DNA from: Bradyrhizobium huanghuaihaiense
Lineage (GTDB): Bacteria; Pseudomonadota; Alphaproteobacteria; Rhizobiales; Xanthobacteraceae
Assembly: GCF_007830635.1 (NCBI RefSeq)
Contig: NZ_VLLA01000001.1
Span: 405,868-469,867, forward strand
Direction of reading: 5' to 3'
DNA: 64,000 bases
Shown: in pieces, positions 39,192 to 50,342 of the stretch
Numbering within the stretch: the first letter of the stretch is position 1
Layout of the letters: each line of letters begins with the position of its first letter
The notes under the pieces: generated by a model
The model's database searches: none
Told to the model about the DNA's origin: nothing
The model's input: only the letters and a program-made list of their open reading frames with translations
Program-made: the position numbers and the translations under genes

Positions 39192-39214
39192 ACCCTCCCC
39201 TGGAGGGGGAGGGT
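39192..39214. repeat. short family A-type hairpin
   Basis: ACCCTCCCCTGGAGGGGGAGGGT-like hairpin downstream of nikR; the same arms occur at both ends of 44107-44267. It may also help end the nikR transcript, though no T tract follows. Confidence 0.65.
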
Positions 39215-39313
39215 CAGCAAGAGATCACGCCGCCTTCGCGGCAGCCGCCCGCCCTTGCCGAAGCCGCATTCGGTGTCTACCTCTCGCGAAGTGTTTACCT
39301 CAGAGGAACCCCC

Positions 39314-40054
39314 ATGCTGGATGCCGCCGTGAAGGCGCTGTCGCAAATGATCTCGCCGCCGATGCGCACGATCCTGTGGCGATCGATCGGGCTCGCGCTC
39401 GTGCTGATCACCGTGCTGGCGATCGGCCTGCAGCGGCTGCTCAGCTGGTTTGCGACCTCTGGCGAGGTCTGGCTGGAGGGCCTGCTCGGGCCGGGCTGGC
39501 ACTCCTCGCTCGAAGTTTTGTCCTGGATCGTCTCGATCGCGGCGGGGCTTGGCGTCGTGTTCGGCGGCATCTTCCTGATGCCGGCGATCACCTCGCTGGT
39601 GGCGAGCCTGTTCGTCGACGACGTCGCCGACATCGTCGAGCGCGAGCACTATCCCGCCGAACGGCCGGGTGTCGCGCTGCCATTCAGCCAGGCGATCTTC
39701 GAGGGCGTCAAGACGGCGCTGCTGGCCATCCTGGTTTATCTGGCTGCGCTGCCGCTGGTGTTGTTCGCCGGCGCCGGCTTCCTGATCTTCTTCATCGCCG
39801 CCGCCTGGCTCCTGGGCCGCGAATATTTCGAGCTCGCCGCGATGCGCTTCCGCTCGCCGGAGGAAGCCAAGGCGATGCGGCGCGACAATGCCGCGACCAT
39901 CTTCACCGCGGGCCTCTTCATCGCGGCCTTCGTCTCGATCCCGATCGTCAATCTGGCGACGCCGATCTTCGGCATGGCCTTCATGGTCCACATGCACAAG
40001 CGCCTGTCAGGCCCGCGCCCGGAGCTGATCGAGCCGGCGCGTCAGATGCGGTGA
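39314..40054 (+). CDS. EI24/CysZ-family membrane protein
   Basis: 246 residues with about five hydrophobic segments. The EI24/CysZ pattern is visible: FMPAITSLVASLFVDDVADIVEREHYP in the first half and LLGREYFELAAMRFRSPEEAKAMR in the second, then a final pair of membrane segments with MVHMHKRLSG. CysZ-type proteins import sulfate; no cysteine-biosynthesis gene is next to it, so the substrate is tentative. It is convergent with nth, 22 bases apart. Confidence 0.85.
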   Translation: MLDAAVKALSQMISPPMRTILWRSIGLALVLITVLAIGLQRLLSWFATSGEVWLEGLLGPGWHSSLEVLSWIVSIAAGLGVVFGGIFLMPAITSLVASLFVDDVADIVEREHYPAERPGVALPFSQAIFEGVKTALLAILVYLAALPLVLFAGAGFLIFFIAAAWLLGREYFELAAMRFRSPEEAKAMRRDNAATIFTAGLFIAAFVSIPIVNLATPIFGMAFMVHMHKRLSGPRPELIEPARQMR

Positions 40055-40076
40055 CGACGGCGGGTGCGCGGCCTGC

Positions 40077-40829
40077 TCAGACCGTCTTCTCCGGCCAGCG
40101 GCAGAGATCGTTGATCAGGCACACCTCGCAGCGCGGCTTGCGTGCGAGGCAGGTATAGCGGCCGTGCAGGATCAGCCAGTGATGCGCATGCAGCATGAAC
40201 TCGGCCGGGATCACCTTTTCGAGGCCGAGCTCGACGTCGAGCGGCGTCTTGCCGGGCGCAAGTCCCGTGCGATTGCCGACGCGGAAGACATGCGTGTCCA
40301 CCGCCATCGTGTGCTCGCCGAAGGCCATGTTGAGCACGACATTGGCGGTCTTGCGCCCCGCACCGGGCAATGACTCGATCTCCGCGCGCGTGCGCGGCAC
40401 CTCGCCGCCGAAATCGCTGAGCACTTTTGCCGAGAGCGCGATGACGTTCTTGGCCTTGGTGCGATAGAGGCCGATGGTCTTGATGTAATCGCGCAAGCGC
40501 TCCTCGCCGAGGTCGAGCATCTTCTGCGGTGTATCGGCGACCTCGAACAACGCGCGCGTCGCCTTGTTGACGCCGGCATCGGTCGCCTGCGCCGACAGCA
40601 CCACCGCGACCAGCAGCGTGAACGGGTTGACGTGCTCGAGCTCGCCCTTCGGCTCCGGATTGGCCTTGCGGAAGCGGCTGAACACCTCGCGGATCTCCGC
40701 CGGCGTCCAAGGTTTCATGGCCTTGAGCGATTTCTTGGCGGGAGCCTTCGGTTTCGCGACCGCCGCCTTTGCCTTTTTCTTCGGCACGGCGGCTTTGCGC
40801 GGGACCGGCTTGCGGGTGATTTTCGCCAT
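40077..40829 (-). CDS. nth: endonuclease III
   Basis: 250 residues. The helix-hairpin-helix LPGAGRKTANVVLN contains the catalytic Lys160, and Asp178 is in AVDTHVFRVGNR; both are displaced by 40 from E. coli Nth (Lys120/Asp138), which equals the Lys/Pro/Ala-rich N-terminal extension here. The [4Fe-4S] ligands are C-x6-C-x2-C-x5-C near the C-terminus (CLARKPRCEVCLINDLC). It removes oxidised pyrimidines and nicks the abasic site. Start at 40829; upstream in-frame codons overlap the divergent DUF2244 gene region. Confidence 0.95.
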   Translation of the reverse strand: MAKITRKPVPRKAAVPKKKAKAAVAKPKAPAKKSLKAMKPWTPAEIREVFSRFRKANPEPKGELEHVNPFTLLVAVVLSAQATDAGVNKATRALFEVADTPQKMLDLGEERLRDYIKTIGLYRTKAKNVIALSAKVLSDFGGEVPRTRAEIESLPGAGRKTANVVLNMAFGEHTMAVDTHVFRVGNRTGLAPGKTPLDVELGLEKVIPAEFMLHAHHWLILHGRYTCLARKPRCEVCLINDLCRWPEKTV

Positions 40830-40851
40830 GATCGGGATATACTGAGGGACG

Positions 40852-41385
40852 ATGAGCACAGGCAACGAAATTGAGCGCAAGGCCTTTGAAGATCAGCACG
40901 AGGTGCAGATCTTCTCCGCGCTGCTGACGCCGCACCGCTCGCTGAACCGCACCGGCTTCCTCGCCGTGATGCTGTTCCTGAGCGTCGTCAGCTTTGCCAC
41001 CGGCCTCGCCTTCCTGTTGAAGGGCGCCTGGCCCGTGCTCGGCTTCTTTGGTCTCGACGTGCTCGTGGTCTGGTGGGCCTTCAGGGTCAATTTCGGCACA
41101 GGGCGGGCGCGCGAGGAGATCACCGTCACGACCTCCGAGCTGCGGGTGCGGCGCATCAGCCATCGCGGTCAGGTCGCCGAATGGACCTTCAATCCGCTCT
41201 GGGTCCGCCTCGACATGGAAGTCGACGAGGATTTCGGCATCGAGCATCTCTACCTGATCTCGCGCGGCCACCAGATCCAGCTCGCGAGGTTCCTGGGACC
41301 TGAGGAAAAGGCAAGCTTTTACAAAGGCTTGGTTGAGGCACTGAACGCCGCCAAGCGTGGGCCGACCTACAATCCGGTCAGCTGA
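40852..41385 (+). CDS. DUF2244 domain membrane protein
   Basis: 177 residues. Two adjacent membrane segments (GFLAVMLFLSVVSFATGLAFLL and PVLGFFGLDVLVVWWAF, each shown in part) are followed by a cytoplasmic or periplasmic beta-rich tail (EEITVTTSELRVRR, WVRLDMEVDED, GHQIQLARFLGPEEKASF). This is the DUF2244 layout, frequent in alphaproteobacteria; function unknown. It is divergent from nth (22 bases) and followed by the Ada-like gene after 55 bases on the same strand. Confidence 0.87.
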   Translation: MSTGNEIERKAFEDQHEVQIFSALLTPHRSLNRTGFLAVMLFLSVVSFATGLAFLLKGAWPVLGFFGLDVLVVWWAFRVNFGTGRAREEITVTTSELRVRRISHRGQVAEWTFNPLWVRLDMEVDEDFGIEHLYLISRGHQIQLARFLGPEEKASFYKGLVEALNAAKRGPTYNPVS

Positions 41386-41440
41386 TCCCGCGTCGGAAAT
41401 CGGGTGGTTTCAGAGCCGCCCCTTTCCTACATTTACGGTT

Positions 41441-42337
41441 ATGATGACACTCGCAATCCATGACCAGCGCCTGGCCAAGCCGGGCCCCCAGAACGCCGCG
41501 CTGCGGGATTACGATTCCGTGCGCCGGGCGATCGCGTTCATCTCGGAGAACTGGCGCGCGCAGCCGACCATCGAGGCGATGGCGGATGCGGCCGGCGTCA
41601 CGCCCGACGAGCTGCACCATCTGTTCCGCCGCTGGGCCTCGATCACGCCGAAGGCTTTCATGCAGGCGCTCACACTCGACCATGCCAAGGGACTGCTGCG
41701 GGATTCCGCCAGCATTCTCGACGCCGCGCTCGACTCCGGCCTGTCAGGGCCGGGCCGGCTGCACGATCTCTTCGTCACCCATGAAGCGATGTCGCCGGGC
41801 GAATGGAAGAACGGCGGCGCGGGACTCACCCTGCGCTACGGCTTCCACCCCTCGCCGTTCGGCACCGCCATCGTGATCGCGACCGACCGCGGCCTCTCGG
41901 GCCTCGCCTTCGCCGATCATGGCGAAGAGAAGATCGCGCTCGCCGACATGACGCGGCGCTGGCCGAAGGCGACCTATGTCGAAGATCACGAAGGCACCGC
42001 GCCGCTCGCCGCGCGCATCTTCGACCCGAAACTCTGGCGGCCCGACCAGCCGCTGCGCGTGGTCCTGATCGGCACCGATTTCGAGGTGCGGGTGTGGGAG
42101 ACGCTGCTGAAGATTCCGATGGGCCGCGCGGTGTCCTATTCCGACATCGCCTGCAACATCGACAGCCCGAAGGCCTCGCGCGCCGTCGGCGCGGCCGTCG
42201 GCAAGAACCCGGTCTCGTTCGTCGTGCCCTGCCACCGCGCACTCGGCAAGAGCGGCACGCTCACCGGCTATCACTGGGGCATCACCCGCAAGCAGGCGAT
42301 GCTGGGCTGGGAAGCCGGGCGGGTCGGGGTGCAGTGA
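41441..42337 (+). CDS. Ada-like protein: AraC-type DNA-binding domain fused to O6-methylguanine-DNA methyltransferase
   Basis: 298 residues. Residues about 20-115 are an AraC-type double helix-turn-helix (MADAAGVTPDELHHLFRRW...). Residues about 130-298 are the alkyltransferase with the active-site Cys264 in FVVPCHRALG and the helix SPKASRAVGAAVGKNPV. It removes methyl groups from O6-methylguanine by self-alkylation. The zinc domain of E. coli Ada that senses methyl-phosphotriesters is missing, so classical Ada induction by methylation of that domain is not possible. ATG 41441 chosen; the upstream frame overlaps the DUF2244 gene. Confidence 0.9.
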   Translation: MMTLAIHDQRLAKPGPQNAALRDYDSVRRAIAFISENWRAQPTIEAMADAAGVTPDELHHLFRRWASITPKAFMQALTLDHAKGLLRDSASILDAALDSGLSGPGRLHDLFVTHEAMSPGEWKNGGAGLTLRYGFHPSPFGTAIVIATDRGLSGLAFADHGEEKIALADMTRRWPKATYVEDHEGTAPLAARIFDPKLWRPDQPLRVVLIGTDFEVRVWETLLKIPMGRAVSYSDIACNIDSPKASRAVGAAVGKNPVSFVVPCHRALGKSGTLTGYHWGITRKQAMLGWEAGRVGVQ

Positions 42338-42347
42338 TTTATTCAAT

Positions 42348-42425
42348 GTCGTTCCGGGGCGATGCGGAGCATCGAACCCGGAACCTCGAGATTCCGGGTT
42401 CGCCCTCCGGGCGCCCCGGAATGAC
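42348..42425. repeat. intergenic palindromic repeat, family C
   Basis: GTCGTTCCGGGGC..GAACCCGGAA and the inverse CGCCCCGGAATGAC. Immediately followed by a family G element. Confidence 0.8.
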
Positions 42426-42450
42426 GGCGTCTATCAACCGACCAGCTATC

Positions 42451-42540
42451 GTAGGGTGGGCAAAGGCGCATAGCGCCGTGCCCACCATCTCTCTCAATCG
42501 CTGACGGAGCGTGGGCACGCTTCGCTTTGCCCACCCTACG
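42451..42540. repeat. intergenic palindromic repeat, family G
   Basis: GTAGGGTGGGCAAAGGCGCA..CGCCGTGCCCACC at the left and GTGGGCACGCTTCG..TTTGCCCACCCTAC at the right. The only copy in the window. Between the Ada-like gene and gpmA. Confidence 0.8.
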
Positions 42541-42561
42541 AGAGCGCGTCTGCCGCGACGT

Positions 42562-43185
42562 TTAGCCCGCCAGATCCAGCTTCGACGCCACCGTCGAATC
42601 CGCATTCAGCCGGTAGATGATCGGCACGCCGGTGGCGAGTTCGCGCTTCAAAATGCCTTCCGGCGACAGCTTCTCCAGCACCATGATCAGCGCGCGCAGC
42701 GAGTTGCCGTGAGCGGCGACCAACGTGCGCTTGCCATTGAGCACCCCGGGCAGGATCTCTTGCACGTAGTACGGCAATGCGCGCGCGAGCGTGTCCTTCA
42801 GGCTTTCGCCGCCGGGCGGCGGCACGTCGTAGGAGCGGCGCCAGACATGCACCTGCTCCTCACCCCACTTCTTGCGCGCATCGTCCTTGTTGAGGCCGGA
42901 GAGATCGCCATAGTCGCGCTCGTTCAGCGCGAGGTCCTTCGAGGTCGGCAGGCCCTCCTGGCCGAGCTCGCCGAGGATGAGGTCGAGCGTGTGCTGCGCG
43001 CGCGTCAGCACCGAAGTGAAGGCGACGTCGAACACGAGGCCCTGCGCCTTCAACTTGCGGCCGGCTTCCTTGGCTTCCTTCACGCCGAGCTCGGTGAGGT
43101 CGGGGTCCTTCCAGCCCGTGAACAGGTTCTTCAGATTCCATTCGCTCTGGCCGTGGCGCACGAGCACGAGGAGACGTTCGCTCAT
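42562..43185 (-). CDS. gpmA: 2,3-bisphosphoglycerate-dependent phosphoglycerate mutase
   Basis: 207 residues. The phosphorylated His11 lies in [10 protein letters not shown], with [33 protein letters not shown] and the second histidine in [11 protein letters not shown]. It interconverts 3- and 2-phosphoglycerate in glycolysis/gluconeogenesis. It is shorter than E. coli GpmA (250) as usual in rhizobia. It lies 23 bases after dapB and is likely co-transcribed with it. Confidence 0.95.
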   Translation of the reverse strand: MSERLLVLVRHGQSEWNLKNLFTGWKDPDLTELGVKEAKEAGRKLKAQGLVFDVAFTSVLTRAQHTLDLILGELGQEGLPTSKDLALNERDYGDLSGLNKDDARKKWGEEQVHVWRRSYDVPPPGGESLKDTLARALPYYVQEILPGVLNGKRTLVAAHGNSLRALIMVLEKLSPEGILKRELATGVPIIYRLNADSTVASKLDLAG

Positions 43186-43208
43186 TGACTGCTTTCCGTT
43201 GGGTTCGA

Positions 43209-44024
43209 TCAGAAATCGGCGAGGCCGAGCACGTCGGCCATGGAGTAGTGCCCCGGCGCCTTGCCATGCGCCCACAGCGCCGCCTTGAGCGCGCCGTGCG
43301 CGAACAGCATGCGGTCCTCGGCCTGGTGCGACAGCGTCAGACGCTCGAACGGCCCAAGGAAGGTCACACTGTGGTCGCCGGCGACGGTGCCGCCGCGCAA
43401 GGAGGCGAAACCGATATTGCCCGGCCGGCGCGCGCCGGTGATGCCGTCACGGCCGCGCTCGGAATGTTCATCGAGGGTGACGCCGCGGCCGTTGGCCGCC
43501 GCCTGCCCCAGCATCAGCGCCGTGCCCGAGGGCGCATCGACCTTCATCCGGTGATGGGTCTCGACGATCTCGATGTCGAAGCTCTGGTCGAGCGCCTTGG
43601 CGACACGCTTGACCACGGCGGCGAGCAGATTGACGCCCAGGCTCATATTGCCCGACTGCACCACGACCGCGCGGTTGGTGACGCTCTTGATCACCGCATT
43701 GTCGGAACCGGACAGCCCGGTCGTGCCGATGACATGGACGAGGCCGCGCTCGGCGGCGATCGCGACATTGGCGATGGTCGCGGCCGGCACGGTGAAATCG
43801 AGGATGCCGTCGGCGTCCTTCGACATCGCCCAGAGATCGGCGGAAAGCTTGATGCCATTGGCCGGCAGGCCAGCGAGCACGCCGGCATCCTTGCCGAGCA
43901 GATCGGAGCCCGGCGCCTCCAACGCGCCCGCCAGCACCGCGCCTTTGCTCTCGGCAATCGCCCGCACCAGCGCGCGGCCCATCCGGCCGCCGGCTCCTGC
44001 AACAATCAAGCGCATGTCGGACAT
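43209..44024 (-). CDS. dapB: 4-hydroxy-tetrahydrodipicolinate reductase
   Basis: 271 residues. Rossmann motif [12 protein letters not shown] at the N-terminus, GTTGLS near residue 100, and the substrate/proton-donor motif [12 protein letters not shown] (157-168). It reduces 4-hydroxy-tetrahydrodipicolinate with NAD(P)H in lysine and meso-diaminopimelate synthesis. The start at 44024 gives the normal N-terminus ([12 protein letters not shown]); the open frame upstream crosses a family A repeat. gpmA follows. Confidence 0.96.
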   Translation of the reverse strand: MSDMRLIVAGAGGRMGRALVRAIAESKGAVLAGALEAPGSDLLGKDAGVLAGLPANGIKLSADLWAMSKDADGILDFTVPAATIANVAIAAERGLVHVIGTTGLSGSDNAVIKSVTNRAVVVQSGNMSLGVNLLAAVVKRVAKALDQSFDIEIVETHHRMKVDAPSGTALMLGQAAANGRGVTLDEHSERGRDGITGARRPGNIGFASLRGGTVAGDHSVTFLGPFERLTLSHQAEDRMLFAHGALKAALWAHGKAPGHYSMADVLGLADF

Positions 44025-44106
44025 GGTGTAATCCCTTTCGGAGGCCGTTGTAGCGGGGGGATGCAGTTCCGGCAACCGAGGCCCACGAACACGCGGCATG
44101 CTCCCA

Positions 44107-44267
44107 CCCTCCCCTGGAGGGGGAGGGTCGATCGCGCGCAGCGCGAGCGGGGTGGGGTGACGGTCCCTCCGCGACGAACAGTGCCCGAGTGGAGAGATCA
44201 CCCCACCCCGTCACGCAATCTCGCTTCGCTCGATTACGTGCCGACCCTCCCCCTCCAGGGGAGGGCA
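44107..44267. repeat. intergenic palindromic repeat, family A variant
   Basis: CCCTCCCCTGGAGGGGGAGGG at the left and CCTCCCCCTCCAGGGGAGGG at the right, with inner CGCGCAGCGCG and CACCCCACC arms. Lies in the 264-base gap between dapB and the DUF1330 gene. Confidence 0.85.
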
Positions 44268-44288
44268 AGAGAGCGCCTCAATCGAAAT

Positions 44289-44600
44289 CTACGACTCCGA
44301 CGGCTGCGGGCCGTCATAGCCCTCGATGATGATGAGGTCGGCGATCGAGTGCGGCGCGCGTACCTTGATGTTGGCCTGGTATTCCGGCGAGTTGTAGCAG
44401 GCGATTGCAGCCTCGTAGTTCGGGAATTCGATCACCACGTTGCGGGTCCGACTCTGGCCTTCGACGGAGGTGAAGCGGCCGCCACGGACGACATAATGGC
44501 CGCCGTGCTTCTTGAAGATCGCGAGATTGGCGACGGCGTAAGGCTTGTAGCCCTCGTCATTGCTCACATCGACGCGTCCGATCCAGTAGCCTTTTGCCAT
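44289..44600 (-). CDS. DUF1330 domain protein
   Basis: 103 residues, ferredoxin-like alpha/beta dimer of the DUF1330 family: MAKGYWIGRVDVSND, FKKHGGHYVVRGG, NVVIEFPNYEAAIACYNSPEY. Related to dimeric alpha-beta barrel proteins; no known reaction. It follows pyrF by 25 bases on the same strand, so it is likely in the same transcript. Confidence 0.88.
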   Translation of the reverse strand: MAKGYWIGRVDVSNDEGYKPYAVANLAIFKKHGGHYVVRGGRFTSVEGQSRTRNVVIEFPNYEAAIACYNSPEYQANIKVRAPHSIADLIIIEGYDGPQPSES

Positions 44601-44625
44601 TCTTCTTCTCCCTTGGTGTCGGTGG

Positions 44626-45336
44626 TTAGCCGAGCGCCTGCGCGATCTCGGCGTGGATGGCGTCTGCGACAGATTTGGGGTCGGCAGCTTCCACCACCGG
44701 TCGCCCGACGACGAGATAATCGGCGCCCGCGGTGATCGCGCGGCCCGGCGTCATGATGCGCTTCTGGTCGCCGCTGGCCGCGCCCGCCGGGCGGATGCCG
44801 GGGGTGACGAGGCTCATCTGATGGCCGACGATTTTTCGCAGGGCTCCGACTTCTTCGGGCGAGGACACGAGGCCATCGACGCCGAGCACCTGCGCCTGCT
44901 GCGCACGCGCCTCGACCAGCTCGGAGACGCTGAGCCGATAACCGGCGGCGTGCAGATCATCGTCGTTGTAGGAGGTCAGCACCGTGACGGCGAGAATCTT
45001 CAGGCTGGCGCTGCCGCGGCCTTCGACGGCGCCCTTCATGGTCTGCGGATAGGCGTGCACGGTGACGAAGGTCGCGCCCAGCCTGGCCACGCTCTCCACA
45101 CCGCGCGTCACCGTGTTGCCGATGTCGTGCATCTTGAGATCGGCAAAAACCTTCTTGCCCTTGTCGGCGAGCTTGCCGATCAGCGGCAGGCCGCCGGCAT
45201 AGGCGAGCTGGTAGCCGATCTTGTAGAACGAGACGCTGTCGCCGAGCTTCGCGATCATCGCCTCCGCGGCATCAACGCTCGGCAGATCGAGCGCAACGAT
45301 CAGGCGGTCTTTCGGGGCGATTTCGGCGGGCGTCAT
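44626..45336 (-). CDS. pyrF: orotidine 5'-phosphate decarboxylase
   Basis: 236 residues, TIM barrel. The catalytic Asp-x-Lys-x-x-Asp set is Asp66, Lys68 and Asp71 in [13 protein letters not shown], and the phosphate loop is [17 protein letters not shown]. It makes UMP in the last step of pyrimidine synthesis. It follows the FMN reductase gene by six bases and precedes the DUF1330 gene, forming a short operon. Confidence 0.96.
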   Translation of the reverse strand: MTPAEIAPKDRLIVALDLPSVDAAEAMIAKLGDSVSFYKIGYQLAYAGGLPLIGKLADKGKKVFADLKMHDIGNTVTRGVESVARLGATFVTVHAYPQTMKGAVEGRGSASLKILAVTVLTSYNDDDLHAAGYRLSVSELVEARAQQAQVLGVDGLVSSPEEVGALRKIVGHQMSLVTPGIRPAGAASGDQKRIMTPGRAITAGADYLVVGRPVVEAADPKSVADAIHAEIAQALG

Positions 45337-45342
45337 GTCACC

Positions 45343-45921
45343 TCACATCATGCGTTGGGAAACGTCGATCAACTGCGCGACCAGCTCCTTCAACGCGGCG
45401 ATATCGCCCTCGTTCTTCAGCCGGTCCATATCGTCATAGGCCTGGTCGGCAAAGGCGAGCGCGAGCTGGCTGGCAATCACATTGGCGTGGCAGGAGGTCA
45501 GGATCAGCCGCAATGCCTGCAGCGCGCGGGCGGCACCTAACCGGCTCTGCGAAGCGCCGGCGAGTGCAAAGGTGCGATCGCGGAACACCGCCCCGCGCGC
45601 CTCGTGCAGATCGTGGACGCGGCTGACCCAGTCGATCGCGTTCTTGAGCAGCGGCGGCACCGAGGCATTGTATTCGGGCGAGACGATCAGCACGCCGTGA
45701 TGCGCGCCGATCATGCGCTTCAGATTGATCGCGTTCTTGGGCACGCCGGACTTGGCCTGGAGATCGCCGTCATAGATCGGCAGCGGAAAATCGGCGAGCG
45801 AGATGCGGGTGACGTCGACGCCGGCCCGGGCGAACTCATAGGCTATGACCGCCGCCAGCTTCGCATTGTGCGAGCCGGTGCGCAGCGAGCCGGGAATGAC
45901 CAGGATTTTAGGTGCGGACAT
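45343..45921 (-). CDS. NADPH-dependent FMN reductase/quinone reductase
   Basis: 192 residues, flavodoxin-like. The FMN phosphate loop is PGSLRTGSHN, and VSPEYNASVPPLLKNAIDW is the family signature. It transfers hydride from NADPH to quinones, chromate or azo compounds through FMN. It overlaps no neighbour but is six bases from pyrF on the same strand. Start at 45921; a longer frame to 45960 adds residues not seen in the family. Confidence 0.9.
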   Translation of the reverse strand: MSAPKILVIPGSLRTGSHNAKLAAVIAYEFARAGVDVTRISLADFPLPIYDGDLQAKSGVPKNAINLKRMIGAHHGVLIVSPEYNASVPPLLKNAIDWVSRVHDLHEARGAVFRDRTFALAGASQSRLGAARALQALRLILTSCHANVIASQLALAFADQAYDDMDRLKNEGDIAALKELVAQLIDVSQRMM

Positions 45922-45978
45922 CCGCTTCCATGCGTTCGGCGAAACGAGCCCGCCGCGCAAAGAGCAACGCCGGCGGAA

Positions 45979-46578
45979 TTAGTCCTTGCGATACACCCAG
46001 ACGCGGGCCGGCGGAAGGTTCATCCAGATCCGTTCCGAGGCCTCTGTGGACACGCCGGGCAGCGATTTCGGGATCGGCGGCACGACCGCATAGGTGAACT
46101 GGACGAAGGGCGCGCCGGGCGCCAGCGCCGTGAAGGCATCGCGAATGAGCCGCAGCCGCGTCAGCATCGGTTTCGTGACCAGCGGGAGGCCCGAGACAAC
46201 CGCACCGGCGGGCGCGCCGAGCACGTTCCAGAGCGTGTCGCGGAGGCGGTAGGCATCGCCCTGTACGACCTTGGCTTGCGGGTAACGGTCGCGCAGCAGC
46301 GCGCAGAAGCCGGGATTGTATTCGACGAGGACGAGACGCTTCTGGTCGACACCACGCTCGATCAGCGCCGAGGTGATGGCGCCGGTGCCGGGCCCGAGCT
46401 CGACCACCGGTGCGTCGGAATCGACGTCGACGTAATGGGCCATGGTCCGGGCCAAGAGCTTGCCCGACGGCATCACCGCGCCCATGTGGAGGGGCTTTTC
46501 GATCCACGATCTCAGAAAGCGCACCTCGTCGTCGAGACGAGGCTTCTTCAACGCACGCGCGGACGATGGCAATGGCAT
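45979..46578 (-). CDS. pmtA: phospholipid N-methyltransferase-type SAM-dependent methyltransferase
   Basis: 199 residues. SAM motif VVELGPGTGAITSALIERG, an N-terminal DDEVRFLRSWIEKPLHMGAVMPSG typical of the rhizobial PmtA/KsgA-related group, and SGLPLVTKP in place of the NPPY motif. PmtA methylates phosphatidylethanolamine stepwise toward phosphatidylcholine at the membrane. In Bradyrhizobium japonicum, as I recall, pmtA lies beside dnaKJ, the same arrangement as here (88 bases after dnaJ). The symbol rests on that order and the sequence. Confidence 0.8.
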   Translation of the reverse strand: MPLPSSARALKKPRLDDEVRFLRSWIEKPLHMGAVMPSGKLLARTMAHYVDVDSDAPVVELGPGTGAITSALIERGVDQKRLVLVEYNPGFCALLRDRYPQAKVVQGDAYRLRDTLWNVLGAPAGAVVSGLPLVTKPMLTRLRLIRDAFTALAPGAPFVQFTYAVVPPIPKSLPGVSTEASERIWMNLPPARVWVYRKD

Positions 46579-46665
46579 GTCAGGACCGGACGGGACCGCG
46601 GGACGCGGCGTGTCAGAAAATGGTCATAAACAGGTATAGGCCGCAGGCGATACGGTCAAGCCGAG

Positions 46666-47787
46666 TCAGCCCGCCCGATTACCGAAGAAGTCCTTGACCT
46701 TGGCGAAGAAACCCTCGGATTCCGGCTGGGTGTTACCGGAGGAGAGCTTTTCGAACTCGGCCAGCAATTCCTGCTGCTTCTTGGTGAGGTTCTGCGGGGT
46801 CTCGACCACGACTTGGACGTACATGTCGCCGGTCTGGCGGGAGCGCAGCACCGGCATGCCTTTTGATGCAATGCGGAATCGACGGTTGGACTGGGTCCCG
46901 GCCGGGACCTTCACCTTGGCCTTGGCCTTGTCGATGGTCGGCACCTCGAATTCACCGCCAAGCGCGGCCGTCACCATCGAGATCGGCACCCGGCAATGCA
47001 AATCGGCGCCGTCGCGCTGGAAGAACTGGTGCTGGGCCAGCGACAGGAAGATGTAGAGGTCGCCCGGCGGACCACCACGGACGCCGGCCTCGCCTTCGCC
47101 GGCGAGCCTGATCCTCGTGCCATCCTCGACACCTTGGGGAATGTTGACCGAGAGCGTGCGCTCGCGGGTGACGCGGCCCTGGCCCGAGCAGGACGGGCAG
47201 GCGTCCTCGATCATCTGGCCACGGCCCTGGCAGCCCGGGCAGGTGCGTTCGAGCGTGAAGAAGCCCTGCGACTGCCGCACGCGGCCAGCGCCGCCGCAGG
47301 TCGAGCAGGTCTTCGGCTTGGTGCCGGCCTTGGCGCCGATGCCCGAGCAGGCCTCGCAGGTGACCGAGACCGGGATCTCGATCTGCGCGGTCTTGCCGCC
47401 AAAGGCTTCCTCGAGCGTGATCTCCATGTTGTAGCGCAGATCGGCGCCGCGCTCGCGGCCGCCGCGGCCGCGCTGTCCGGCCATGCCGAACAGATCTTCG
47501 AAAATGTCGGAGAAGGAGGAGGCGAAGCCTGCGCCGAAACCGGCGCCGCCGCCGCCCTGCTCGAAGGCCGCATGGCCGAAGCGGTCATAGGCCGCGCGCT
47601 TGTCCTTGTCCTTCAGGACCTCGTAGGCCTCGTTGATTTCCTTGAACTTGACCTCGCTGGTGTCGTCCCCGGGATTGCGGTCGGGGTGGAACTTCATCGC
47701 CAGCTTGCGGAAGGACGATTTCAGGACGGAATCGTCAGCGGAGCGTTCGACTTCGAGGGTTTCGTAATAGCAGCGCTTGGTGGACAT
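46666..47787 (-). CDS. dnaJ: chaperone DnaJ (Hsp40)
   Basis: 373 residues. J domain with the HPD tripeptide ([12 protein letters not shown]), Gly/Phe-rich linker (about 78-108), and a zinc-binding domain with four CxxCxGxG repeats ([32 protein letters not shown]), then the C-terminal substrate-binding domains. It delivers unfolded proteins to DnaK and stimulates its ATPase. It lies 260 bases downstream of dnaK on the same strand, a wide gap that may hold an internal promoter. Confidence 0.97.
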   Translation of the reverse strand: MSTKRCYYETLEVERSADDSVLKSSFRKLAMKFHPDRNPGDDTSEVKFKEINEAYEVLKDKDKRAAYDRFGHAAFEQGGGGAGFGAGFASSFSDIFEDLFGMAGQRGRGGRERGADLRYNMEITLEEAFGGKTAQIEIPVSVTCEACSGIGAKAGTKPKTCSTCGGAGRVRQSQGFFTLERTCPGCQGRGQMIEDACPSCSGQGRVTRERTLSVNIPQGVEDGTRIRLAGEGEAGVRGGPPGDLYIFLSLAQHQFFQRDGADLHCRVPISMVTAALGGEFEVPTIDKAKAKVKVPAGTQSNRRFRIASKGMPVLRSRQTGDMYVQVVVETPQNLTKKQQELLAEFEKLSSGNTQPESEGFFAKVKDFFGNRAG

Positions 47788-48047
47788 GGCGGGCTCGGTC
47801 TATCCAATCGCGAGTCAAGTCGGAGCGAAACGATGTCGCCACGCGACCATATAGGCAGCCTTCCGCCTTGCGGCAGAGGGCGACACGGCGGCGTTGAGAA
47901 TAACGGCTGGGAATTGATCGATCGTAACGGGGCTGACTTTAGAAGCGTCTTGGCCCATCCGTCCCGACACGACGGCCTCCCCCGTGAGGGAGGAGGCCGG
48001 TAGCGCGTGTGGGGTGCAAGCCGTCCGCATCATGACCCTCTCAGGGT

Positions 48048-49949
<1,902 letters not shown>

Positions 49950-50051
49950 GGTCCTGATATCCTTCTTTTTGCGGCAGGTTGGCTGGGCCCAGAAGGCACC
50001 CGAACCGAAACCCCCTAAGATCAAACATCCGCGATATTGCGATGATTGAGG

Positions 50052-50082
50052 CTCATATAGGAGGGGGGGAGGGGGCCGCAAG
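50052..50082 (-). promoter_or_regulatory. sigma-32 (RpoH)-type promoter of dnaK
   Basis: On the minus strand CTTG (complement of 50079-50082), then 17 bases, then CCTATATGAG (complement of 50052-50061). This fits the alphaproteobacterial RpoH consensus CTTG-N17/18-CyTATnTnnG at every stated position. The implied leader to the dnaK ATG is about 95 bases. The spacer is almost pure C/T. Confidence 0.7.
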
Positions 50083-50342
50083 GACCGAAGCAACGTTTCG
50101 GCCGTGAAAACATTGGGTTTTAGGAGCTGATATCCGGGCTCAACCGCCCTTGCGGGTGAGGAAATATTAACAGGTCGGTCGATCCGCACGCCCCGGCCCG
50201 GCAACCCGCCACACCCTGTTACGGCGGGGCCAAACCCGCTAAAAGGCGGGCCGGCCGACAGCCGCGCAAGGCGGCTTCGCGCGACAATGCGGCCCGGTGG
50301 AAGACCATCGAACGGCCTCAATGTGAACCAATCAGAGTGCCC
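50083..50342. other. non-coding remainder of the dnaK/secreted-protein divergent region
   Basis: Upstream of the dnaK promoter and before the next rightward gene. I see no CIRCE element, family A-H repeat or conserved open frame; it should contain the promoter of the secreted-protein gene at 50343. Confidence 0.5.
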
